Assembly (NCBI GenBank): GCA_022419385.1
Contig: JAJUBI010000001.1
Span: 4,774,001 to 4,838,000, forward strand
From: Paraconiothyrium sp. Pb-2020
Lineage: Eukaryota > Ascomycota > Dothideomycetes > Pleosporales > Didymosphaeriaceae
Direction: 5' to 3'
Length of the DNA: 64,000 nucleotides
The notes under the pieces: model-generated
Databases searched by the model: none
What the model saw: only the letters and a program-made list of their open reading frames with translations
What the model was told of the DNA's origin: nothing
In this document: piece by piece, positions 46,927-57,600 of the stretch
Position numbering within the stretch: the stretch's first letter is position 1
How the letters are laid out: each line of letters begins with the position of its first letter
Position numbers and translations under genes: made by a program

Positions 46927-48020
46927 ATGTACCTCATCTTGCCCTTCGCTCTGTTTTCTAGCACATCCGCTCTCAAAATCGCCACTTCTCTCCAATGGAT
47001 CGAACACACCCCCCAGCCATACGCAATCAAAAACTTCTACAAAGGGTCTTCGACGGCTATGCTCTCTTCCGGCGGTGTGGCCACCCTAGCCTCTGACTCC
47101 AGCATTGGTACGTACAAGCGGTCCTACCTCACACAAACCTTCATCTCCATGAAGTCTCGTACTAGCCCGCAAAGCACACACATGTCTAACCAACGTATGT
47201 GAGGAGTAGACCTCGCCGCCAACGCCGAAACCCAAGGACTCAAACAGTACGCCAACCACAAGAACATCCGCCTCATCTACATCATCACTGAAGTCTCATA
47301 CCGGCTAGTCGCGCGCGCAGACGCAGGCATCAAGACGCTTGCCGACCTCAAAGGGAAAAAGATAGGTTCCATGCCTGGCACCAGCGCCGCCGTCTTCGTG
47401 CAGCGCATGCTCGCCTCGGCTGGGGTAGGGGAGGGCCAGTATAGTATCGTCAGTGGCAACGTGTGCATGAAGGCGCCGTGCGGCAGTGGGACGCTCCCGA
47501 ACATGCTACAGGGAAAGCAGGTCGATGCGTTTGGAATTTGGGAGCCTGCTGTTGAGCTTGGGATGAGAGCGATAGGGAAGGACAATGCTGTGCTCTTCGA
47601 AAACGGTAACTTCACAGCATCTTTGAGGGTAGGGGAAGTTGGATGAGAGCTAACGAAGGGGAAACAGGGACCATCTATAGGGAAGTCTACAGTCTCTATA
47701 GCACGACCGACAAACTCAACGACCCCAAGAAACGCGCCGACATCGTGGCATTTGTGCGCGCGCTCAACCAGACGCTTGATGTGTTCAACCACCCCAACTC
47801 GAGTGTGTACAGCTTCGTAGCTGATCAAGTGGGTATGGACCCTGAAATCGTCAAGGCTGTGTGGGAGGAACACAAATGGAGTGGGACATGGAAGGATGAG
47901 GAGCTGATGCCGCTGCTGGTGGATGAGGATGCGATGCTTGCGAAGAGCGATCGGCGGGCGGCGATGTCGAAGGCGGATTTGGAGAAATTTCTGGATCGGA
48001 GTGTCATTCAGGAGTTGTGA
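46927..48020 (+). CDS. NMT1/SsuA-like substrate-binding protein
   Basis: Exons 46927-47107, 47210-47605 and 47668-48020 give 309 residues. The N-terminus (MYLILPFALFSSTSA) is a short hydrophobic leader, then LKIATSLQWIEHTPQPYAIK opens the type-2 periplasmic-binding fold. Further signatures are SYRLVARADAGIKTLADLKG, KKIGSMPGTSAAVFVQRML and VDAFGIWEPAVELG, as in nitrate, taurine, sulfonate and thiamine-precursor binding proteins. In bacteria these feed ABC importers; in fungi, soluble relatives include the thiamine-pyrimidine synthase family. The His/Cys iron-site motif of THI5 is not seen, so that activity is not claimed. The second intron (62 bp, GTAACT/CAG) must be removed to give LFENGTIYREVYSLY. 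Possibly secreted. Confidence 0.8.
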
Positions 48021-48194
48021 AGTGCACATCAGCAAAGGTCAGACTTGATAGAGTCGGGCTGGGTAGTAAACCTGAGATAGCTCAATATCTGGAAGACAAG
48101 GTGTGGTATCAATGAAGAACTCCAAAGTCCAAAGCCTGTCACAGAAAAGATGTGGCCTAAAATATCGATAATGCATGCACGCAAATAGAAGCAA

Positions 48195-50365
48195 TCAGTA
48201 CTGCGGATGTCCGTCGTCCCAACGCTGGCCTTCCGCCTTCGGCTCGGGCGGACTGCTGCCAGGTGTCGACTTCCAGCCCAGGCTGCGCCGTCCACCGTCG
48301 TGCTTTCCACCGCTATTGCCCTCTTCTAGTAATCGAACAGGTCCAATCCACTCCCACATGCGCGTAATGTCACCGCTTGCTCCTTCACGTACTGCAGCAC
48401 GGATGTTTGAATTCTGCTCAACCTTTTTCTGTACACGCTTCCAGAGATTCATGCGCCGCGAAGACGAAAAATCATTGCGAAGGACATCGTCTCGTAGTTG
48501 GTTCATGCTGAGACCGCGCTCCTGGTATGCACCCGGTTCTTGACGGGCCAGGGCGGCTTGATTGGCTAGGCGGTCGAAGACGTCGCTGGCTAATTGCTTC
48601 GCTCGAGCTTCGATCGCTCGGTTGGACGTAATGGCATATCTGCCGTAGGCTCCACTCGCGATGAACAGAAAGATGCCTACAATCTGGAGAAGATGTCGTT
48701 CCAGTGACTCTCGAAGGGATCGTCGGATGCTACAAGCAAGGGTGAGCTCTGCGAGAGAGGTTGAACAGAGTCGACGTTCTCCAGTAGTTCTGTATTAGAA
48801 GCAAGAGATCTGATTAGTACAGCTCGGTCAGACATACGATTATAGAAAGACGAAGGAGGTTCAACTTACCCGTCGCTCTTCTCAACCACTTCCTGCCTCG
48901 CCGGTATCTCGCCAATAGCTTTGGCAAATAGATCCTCGAATTCAGCATTGGAAAGGCTCTTGCTTTTCTTGGCTAGCAATCCTTCCTTCAGGTCCGCAAC
49001 ACTGACCTCAGGGCTCTGTACAACCTTGCCCTGCGCATCTTCCTCGCCACACTCGTATTGTGCACGTCGTTGCCGTAGCATTTGCACAGCGTGATCAGCC
49101 ACCTGGGTGACCTTCCGCGTTTTCTCTGTGTCTGGTTCACAGGTAGGAGGCAGGGGAAGGGCGCCTCCGAATGAAAGTGGGTGGTACTTCTTAATGAAGT
49201 CTTTTTCACACTCAACCTGTAGTTTAGGGTAGCAGTACGCATGAGGTGGACACGGTTCGCACTGCGGAAGAAGACCAGTCGCAAGCTCCGGGAGTTCGAC
49301 ACCAGCGATTGCCGTGGGCGCGACAGAACCGGTGTTGCAGAAGCCAATGGCAAACTTCTCTTCTCGCCAAACTCCACCAAGCACGGCTAACGCGGTCGCA
49401 ATAAAAGTGAGTAGGAACGAGTGGACAGTGCTGGCGGTCTTATGAGGATCTCTGCGTCGTCGCGGAGGCAGGATATCCACCTCGCCATTCCTAGCCCTTT
49501 CACGAACCAGCTCTAACTGCTCTTCTGGTGTGTATTCCTCGCCTTCATCGCCTTCGTCACCACTATCGAGTACAGCGACTACTGCCTCTTCTTTCTTCAC
49601 ACGAGAAACAGGCATCTCGAAGGTTTTCCGAGTAGGGACTACAACGTCGTCCTCTTGCTGACTCGCTTGGGGTTGAAAGGTTTTCCTACGGTTCGCATCA
49701 CTCTTGCGCCTGTCCTTCTGTTCAAAGCCCATAGTCTTTCTTCGTCGATCGCGCGCATTTGATTCGGGGTTTGGCGGAGAGCTGCCGCTCTGAAAAGGGT
49801 TGTCCTGTGTGAACGGGCTATCTGCAGCTGGACGATGCCATGCCTCTGGGTCTGGCGTTGGCTCCTTGAGCGCAAAGCTCTTCCGGGTGCGCTGATGTGC
49901 TGGCTGCCCGTCGGCGTCTGCATCAGATTCGCGAGCATGCTTGTTTGGAATTGTCTGTGAGGGTGTTTTCGCTCGACGCGCAGGTGTGCGGGCAGGCGCA
50001 GGCTTTTCCACCTCATGCTCTGCTGTAGCCGCTCGCGTCCTACGCCGCGAGGTTGACCGTGCTACCGATGGCGGCGGAATCAAGGTGTCATCGCCCGTGT
50101 CGTCAGTCGTGGTGGTGCTCGCGGAGCTGGAAGGCACATCGACTATGCCGCGCGTAGACCGCACTGTTCGCGCCGCTGTCCGCCTGATCTTCGCAGCTTG
50201 AGGCAGCACGTTGGTGCTAAAGAGCTCGACGAGCGCAGGCTTCTTCGCCGAGGCTGGATAGTGCACGCCATGCTTGAGCAGAATGCTACGCAGCTCCGGC
50301 ACCGTGATCTTGGTGGGCTCGACGCCGTCGTCGGGGTACCAGTATTCGCCGCGTGCGTCGGCCAT
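48195..50365 (-). CDS. SRC1: inner nuclear membrane protein, SRC1/MAN1 type
   Basis: Exons 50365-48870 and 48789-48195 give 696 residues. The N-terminal HeH/LEM-like helix pair (TKITVPELRSILLKHG, SAKKPALVELF) at about 18-52 binds chromatin. A long basic and acidic disordered region (PARRAKT, RRRKT, EEYTPEEQLELV) follows. Transmembrane segment 1 is near residue 315-333 (SFLLTFIATALAVLGG), then a Cys-rich lumenal part (CEPCPPHAYCYPKLQVECE). After the intron, frame +1 gives helix 2 (LQIVGIFLFIASGAYG) and the MSC C-terminal domain, with MNQLRDDVLRND and NLWKRVQKKVEQNSNIR. Known relatives tether rDNA and telomeres and help nuclear pore quality control. Confidence 0.9.
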
Positions 50366-50809
50366 GGTGGGATGGACACGGTCGGTGCGACACGGCGCTT
50401 GGGTTCAGCGGTGGTGTGCGAAGTGTGCGCGGCTGCAGACAAGAAAGTGGTCAGGCTTTGTCGGCTTTGCCCTCCGAATCTGATGTCACCGCAGCAACCA
50501 TGACCGGCGCCAACAGCGCACGTGCCACCACATAGTCGGTTGTTGCCTGCCCATGCCATGGCTGTCCAGTTCTCCAGTTTGGTAGCGCCACGCAGCCTCT
50601 TCGGATGGTCACCATGTGCTTCCTGCGAAGGACGCATCAACGATTGTGTGCATAGTTGTATACAGGTTTGTCTCTCCCTGACTTATGATGATATTGTCAC
50701 AATCTGTGTCTTGTACCTGCGCTTCTCTACAGTCGTGCTATGCCAAGCCACTAATCCCATTTTCGTCCTCTACACGTCGCAATTCACTCCAACAAAATCC
50801 ACGCGCGAA
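50366..50809. other. divergent promoter region
   Basis: Lies between the SRC1-type gene (minus) and a small unknown gene (plus). Open frames here are antisense or upstream extensions without start support. Confidence 0.5.
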
Positions 50810-51292
50810 ATGTCTTCAAAGGGTTCCGCCCCCACGCTCCCACCAAACGTCACAATCTTCACACCGAGGTCTCTGCAGGCTGTGCAGAACCTCCTACAGG
50901 CCCGCCTCTTCACGCGCCTCTCAGCCAGCGCTTCTACCACCCCAGACCAACTCCTAAAAGCTTTGAAATCATATAGCAGAATCAATGAGACGTTCTATCT
51001 CAGTCATGGGAATGCCATCTTGATTTTCGATGGCGGGAAAGAAGGCGTGGAGCTAAAGGACGCGCATCACGACCATTTCCGCGCTGTGTGCTTGGCGCTC
51101 AAAGATGCTGATATCAATCTCGATGTCGCGAAGTGCGTGCACGATGCAGAGGACGTGTTGCAAACGGGATTCCAAATCGATGCCATGAGTCAGGGCTCGG
51201 TGCTGGTCATTGATCTCATGCGTGCGGAGGACGAGGACAACGATGATAGCGACGATGAGGAGCGCGAGGAGAACGAGGGCGTTGGGAATTAG
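50810..51292 (+). CDS. small conserved-looking protein, unknown function
   Basis: A single exon of 160 residues from ATG 50810 (MSSKGSAPTLPPNVTIFTPR). The frame is open upstream, but earlier in-frame ATGs fall in the promoter of the neighbouring gene. The body is a mixed alpha/beta sequence (SLQAVQNLLQARLFTRL, AILIFDGGKEG, FRAVCLALKDADINLDVAK), and the C-terminus is a very acidic tail (AEDEDNDDSDDEEREE). No domain is recognised; the tail suggests a chaperone-like or nucleolar context, by inference only. Confidence 0.6.
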   Translation: MSSKGSAPTLPPNVTIFTPRSLQAVQNLLQARLFTRLSASASTTPDQLLKALKSYSRINETFYLSHGNAILIFDGGKEGVELKDAHHDHFRAVCLALKDADINLDVAKCVHDAEDVLQTGFQIDAMSQGSVLVIDLMRAEDEDNDDSDDEEREENEGVGN

Positions 51293-51697
51293 GCCCGGAA
51301 TTGGAGGATGGCCACGGAAAATCATGCATGCGGAGACAATGTTCAGAAAGAGGATCATTATTGTCATCCTTGACCAATACACACTTAACAAGTTAGCGAA
51401 TTAAACAAAACTCCACCCAAACCACACCCTGTAAACAATATCGAATCCTCCAACGCCGCAACCAACCGTGTTTCCAAACCATATGTATACAAGAATTGAC
51501 CGACGGCCGATCAACGTCGAATTGAGTGTCATCCCCTTCCCCACTCTCGCGATTTCACCAAATCTTCCATCATGAACTGGACCGCTCTATGCCCTCAATG
51601 ATCCGTAGACTGTACCGACCCAAAGCACAGTCCACGTGAGCATACTGAAGTGAGAATGTCGAATGTACTATATGATGCCGATAGCTGGACTTGCCTC
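51293..51697. other. convergent intergenic region
   Basis: 3' regions of the small acidic-tailed gene and the giant coiled-coil gene. No further gene. Confidence 0.5.
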
Positions 51698-54600
51698 TCA
51701 CCCAACGACGCTTTCCTCTTCGGCGGCACGACGGAAGTAATCCGCATCGGCCTCACTCTCATTGCCAAGGGCCGCAGTTGGCAGATCCGTACCAACACCA
51801 GAGTCACTGGGCGGTGCCCACATGGCTTCCTTTGTCATCTCCTCCTTGACGGCTTCTACAGCGCGGTCAACTTCGGATTCTGTGGGCATATGCGTATCGT
51901 CACCGGCAGTCGTAGTCGACACGTCGGAAGCGGTGATTTCGGACGGCGCGGCGACATCTGGAGCGGCGATGACAGCAGTAGGCTCATCGTCCTCAGCGTC
52001 GGAATGCTCGGATTCCTCGTAATGGGAGCCCTCTTCACTACGCTCATCGATGGTTTCGTTATCTTGATGCGTTGCAGAAGGAGCGTGAGAACCATAGGAA
52101 GTGCGGCGATCAACATCGCTGCCACTCATGTAGGACCCAGATGCATAAGTATATTCGCTACCCGTGCCTCCGAAGTCCGAACGGCCATCGTATCCCGGCG
52201 TCTCGCCTTCAGCGTAGCTTCCTGCGTAAGAACCGGTGCCGAAGCTGTGACGACGCTCAGTTCCGGTTTGACTTTGTGTCTCGTCCTGGTCTTCTTCAAT
52301 GATTGAATGAGTCTGGTCCGGTGGGACTCCGGCTTCTTCATCTTCTTCACTCAAGACCTCGTTCTCCTTATTGGCCACCACAGCGCTGGGCCGACCTCCC
52401 CAGGAACCCTTGCGCAGAGTACCAGTCTTGACCGAGTGAGCTCGTTTGAGACCTCCAGTGTTGTTGATCGTGGGGACGCTGATCGGATAAGCTTGAGCGC
52501 CGGTTGGCGTGTTGCCGCTGATCTGACTTAGGGAGTAAATACGACGGCTTGCAGGATGAGGTGGGCCATTGCGACGAATCGCGGGCCGAGGCTTCAGCGC
52601 GAAGGAGAGACCGTTGGCAGCTGTGCTTGGAGGAGGCATCAGCTTGCTTGGATCAGCGTTGGCATCTGCGCTCATGCGCTTGTTGACTTTGGAAGGGCTC
52701 TTTTGTCCGTTCTTCGCAATCATGAGGGCCCGAGAGTGGTCCATGATACCATTCAAGATGCGGCGTTCCAGAGCATCTGCCTTAGCATCCATCATGTGCA
52801 GTTCTTCGCGTCGGATGTCGAGAGCTGTGTGCAATGACGACACTTCTCCGGTTAGGCGAACCTTTTGGTGGGCAAGGTTTTCGCGTTCGGCTTGAAGGGC
52901 AGCAACAACGGCTAGGAGTGAGTCTTTCTCTTCCTTTAGCTCCAGGATCGTACGCTCCTTTTCTTCCTTCAATTCCGCCATAGCACGTTCTTTCTCCTCC
53001 TTTAGCTCCTGCACCATGCGCTCCTTCTCTGCTTTTAGACCCTCAACATCGGCCTCTAGCTGCTCCTTCTGCGCAGATCTGCGCTCGACAACAAGCGCCA
53101 GCTCCTCTGCTTCACGCTCCTTTGATTCGTTGCCATCGATGACAAGCTGGGCCTGCTTGGCGACGAATTCACTTACTTCGGCAGCAGTAGCTTTGACTTG
53201 AGCGTGAATGTCATCAAGGCGCTCTAGATGAGTAGTAGACTTTGCGGCTTCGTCGACATGCTCAAGAAGCTTGTCGAGCTTCTCTTGTACTGGAGCATCG
53301 TCATACTTCTCGGGCAATTCAATAGCTGGAGGCGGCGGCGGAAGGAGTGCTGGTAAGCTGGCGAAATGCTTCTGGAGTTCTTCGGAGCGCATTCGGGCTT
53401 CTTCGTTTGCAGTTCGGGCATGTTCTTCAGACTCCTCCTTGGCTTTTTGTGAGTGCTCGTAATGGGCCTTCACCAAAGCCTCGATTTCGCGAAGAGCGAC
53501 CATGAACTTCGGATGATATTCGGTCACGTTGTCTTGTAGACCATTGAAGATGTTCTCGATATTCTTGAGTTCGTCACGGGTGTGGGAGTGCTCCGTTTTG
53601 TCCTCCATCTTCTGGTCTTCGAACTTCACCATGTACTCATCTAGCTTTCCGGTCATCGCAGTGGAGTCTGTAGACCATTTCGTGGTGGCTTCTTCGAAGC
53701 GATCGTTCATGCCGGTGATTGAGGCACCAAGCGTATCGATAGTGATTCGCAACTCCTCCGCCATAGTCTTAGTACTTTCAAGGATCTTTTCCTGTTCCTC
53801 CGCTTTCTCCTTCATCACCTTGGCTTGCTCATCGGCGAGAAGCTGAGCGTCATCGTACTTGGCCATAAGGGTGTCGAATCGACTATCAATCGTCTCCACC
53901 AGGCCAGCGATGATGGCCTCCTTAGCCTCATCATGCTTTTCGAGATTCAGAGTAGACTTCTCAGTCTGGTCGTTCTGCAAAGCTTCTATTGAGCCATGAG
54001 CACGCTCAAATTCACGTGCCACCGTCTCCATCAGTTCCTTGACATCGGTGGTCACGTTGAAGTTGCCAGTGACATTATCCTCCAGGCTCTTGAATGAGTC
54101 CTTGAGGCAGTCAAGAGGTCCACCCTCTGAAAGACTCTTCTTGATGTCCTCTTTCATGTCATCAAGAAGTACCTTGACGTCGGTGATATTTTCCAAAAGA
54201 CCCGTTGCTTCTTGTTTGCGATCGTCTGCAGTCTTGGCCGTAATTTCGATGTCGTGCTCATACTGGTCTTTCATCTTGTCGTAGCTGTCACGGAAATCCT
54301 GGAACAGACCGGTCAGCTGCTCTAGGTCGGCCTTCGTGGGCAGATCTTCCGGATTGGGAATTTTCAGATCATCGAGCTTAAGCTTTACTTCATCCACAAG
54401 CAAGGTGACCGCGTCGACGTCAGCCTTCGTTGCCTTGGGGTCGGCTTCGTCATCCGACTTGCCGGCTTTTATTTCGTCCAGGACCACCTTGATGTCATCG
54501 GCAATGACCTGGACCACCGTGACATCTGCCTTGGACGCGCCCTCTTCCTCGAACTTCTTAGTCAACGCTTCAATGGCCTCTGAAGTGGTGCGAACAACTA

Positions 54601-57600
54601 GTTCAACCTCATCAAGGTTCTCCTTCGTAACCATAGATGCCGGATCAGGTAAAGGAAGCTCTTCGATCTTCGCTTTCATGTTGCCAAGAAGGGTCTCAAT
54701 GGCATCAGTATCGTCTTTCATCGCCATACCTTCCACCACAGCAGTAGGTTGTTCCCGCTCTTGCAATACCATAACAGCTGTTTGAATCTCTTTCAGCATT
54801 CCCTCGACACTGACAAGATCATCTTTCATGGCTGTTCCAGGCGCTGGGCTGGGCTCTGGTGCTGCCGCTGGTGTTTGAATGTTGGCATCCATGGCTTCTA
54901 CCTTGACCTGGAGCTGCGACAACATAACCTCCATTCTCTCAAGGTCACCGCGGCGTAGGGCTTCGCTGACGATCTCTCGGCTGGCTGATTCGGCGGGAGC
55001 CTGCTCTGGATCCTCCGCAAGCACGATCTCATTACCGGTGGGCGTTGGTTCTTCTTCAATGTCGCGCGTCGTGTTGTTGCCCTTCAGCTTGTCGATGTCT
55101 TCACGCAAGCCTGCAAGACCACTCTTCAAAGTATCGAGTATCTCGTATGTGACCGTCATGTCAACTGGCTTGTCAACTGCCTTGATGATGTCGGTTCGGA
55201 GTCCTTCGAGCCCTTCGTTCAGAGCGTCCAACACATCATTCGTAGCTGATAATTGCCGATCAGGATTATCGAGCTTCTTCTCCAGGTGTGAGCGGAGGTC
55301 ATCGAGTCCAAGACGAACAGCTTCCAGCACCTCTTCGGCATCGGCGCGAGCATGTTGACGTGTTAGCCCATTGGATTCCCGCACTTGTTCAAGTTCGTTG
55401 CGGAAAGCCTCCAGAAGTTCCTCGCTGAAGCCAGTCACTTTCGAGCTCACCTTGATCTCTTCAAGATCAGCCTTGAGCGCTTCCAGAAGCTCCTCTTTAT
55501 CCGCAGGATCTTCAGCACGCACCAATGCGCTGCCGAGCGACTCCTTTAGGTTCTCAATTTCTCCTTGGATAGCGGCAATATTCTCCTTGGAGGCATCCTG
55601 CTGGGATGAACAGAGACCGTCGATGAGTTCGCGTATTGCATCGATGATGTCGCCCTTGTCCGCCGCGCCACCTGATTTTACGAGACTAGTGCCGAGGGTT
55701 TCTCGTAAATGATGGAACTCTGCTTTCATTGCTGTAAGGACATCGTCGCTGGTGTTAGCTGGTGTGGTGCCTTCCTCTAGTCGAGTTTGCATGTCAGCGA
55801 ATCCGGCATGCACCTTCTCCAGGATTTCGTCTTTGTAGATTGAGGTCTCGCCAAGGATGACGCCTTTGAGCTGCTCAAACTCTTGCTTCATCGCTTCATT
55901 GATCTCGTCATCTGTATCTAGATCAAGGCCTCGCACAGCAACCTGCGACTTCATACCCTCAAATCCAGCTTCGAGGACGCTAAGAATCTCGTTCTTGTGC
56001 GCTTCAGTATTACTGCAACGTTCCGTAAGCTGCTCGAGTAGATGTTCAAGCTCAGACTTGATGAATGATGCCGTTTCTGCTTGAGCTGATGGTTCCTCTG
56101 CACGCGGACCTTGCTCTATGAAACCCTGGAATTCTCCTCGCAGACCCTCGAGTTGGGATCGAATGTGCTCAACGGTCTCGTCCTTCTGCTGGGTCTGCGT
56201 GCTGTTGTCAATGTATATCTCCAGCTGGGTACGTAAGTGATCCAGTCCGTCGCGGAGTGCGTCCAGTACCTGCTCGGTGTCGCGTCCACCTGCTGAAGAA
56301 TATGCCTGGAACTCGGAGTGCATGTCGTCCACAAGAGACTGCAATCGTTGCATGACAGCATCATCCGTATGCAACGACGTGGCTCCGGATGACTCAAGAG
56401 CGGCCTTCATGGCGCCGTACAGGCTCTCTTGCGGAATCTCAAGCTCCTGAGCGCCTGGGTTGTGGCTCGACAAGGCTTCCTTGACGACTTCGTAAAGGGC
56501 TTCCCGTGACAGGCCGTCAGCAGGAGAGGAACTGTGTGTGAAGGCGGGCTTCAATTCATCCAAACATTCGCGAATAGCCATGATCACCTCTTCTCGAATC
56601 TCATGCGCTTCGTTGATCGGTGGAGGTAGCTTTGTGTGTTGGAGGGATTCTTGCATGATCTGTTCGATCTCTTCTTCCGTTGCACCAGGCCCGCGATAGT
56701 CCTGGAGTCCCTCGCGCAAACATTCTAACACTTCTTCACGCTCCAATCCAATGGTTTCGACATCAATGTTCGGCTTATAGGCTTCGAACGCCTCGCGAAT
56801 TGCGGTAAGGATGGCCTCCTGGTCCAAGCTTGCGGCTTGCGGCGCGTAATCAGCCAAAGCATGTTTGACCACATCGTAGACCTCGTTATTATCTACAGTA
56901 GTCCGGGTCACAGTGGAGGAGATAGATTGACGACGTCGCCCGCGCATCACCTTGTCCATGTGCTCTTTAAGATCTGCGAGTCCCTCCTGGACAATGATGC
57001 TAACCTGCTCGTTTGCTTGGCCTGATTCGATCATAGGTTGCTCTATCTTCGCCTGCTCGGCCTCTTCGATCTTGCGAGCAAGCTCCCGGCCCATGCCGAG
57101 CACTTCACCCCTCAGATCCTGGATCAAGGCCTTTGTCCCCATCGTGACGCAACCCGATTCCGCGACGCTGTCCTTGATCTTACGCAGAAACTTGAGCATC
57201 TCCTCGCTGACGAAGTCGGCTGCTTTGGGGCTGGCATATGGCTTCCCATCCTCGGCGACTTTCTGCAATGAGAGACCCTCTGATGCCGTGCGTGTTAATG
57301 GGCCGGGACCAGGGGACGGTTGACAAGGTACTGATGTATTGCGGACGAGAGCATTGTTTCCCGAGCTCTGCTTGACAAATTCCACCAGTTCGGTGACCTT
57401 CTTCGCCGTCTCCCCATTTGCGTTGTCGACGATCTTCTGTAGGTTAGTGATCAGTCGCTCCTGCCCATCCTTCGTGACCATCTCACGGATGATCTTTTCA
57501 AGCATAGCGACGCTTGCTGCACCTTCGACAGAGTATGGGTTGGGGCTGCCGGTTCGGTCATCCAAGAAAAAGCTGCTCGGGGAAGCTATCCTTGGAAGGG

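Noticed and set aside
46926..48020. THI5 thiamine-pyrimidine synthase identity
   Set aside because: The fold is related, but the characteristic His/Cys-rich iron-site motif is not visible, so only the superfamily is claimed.
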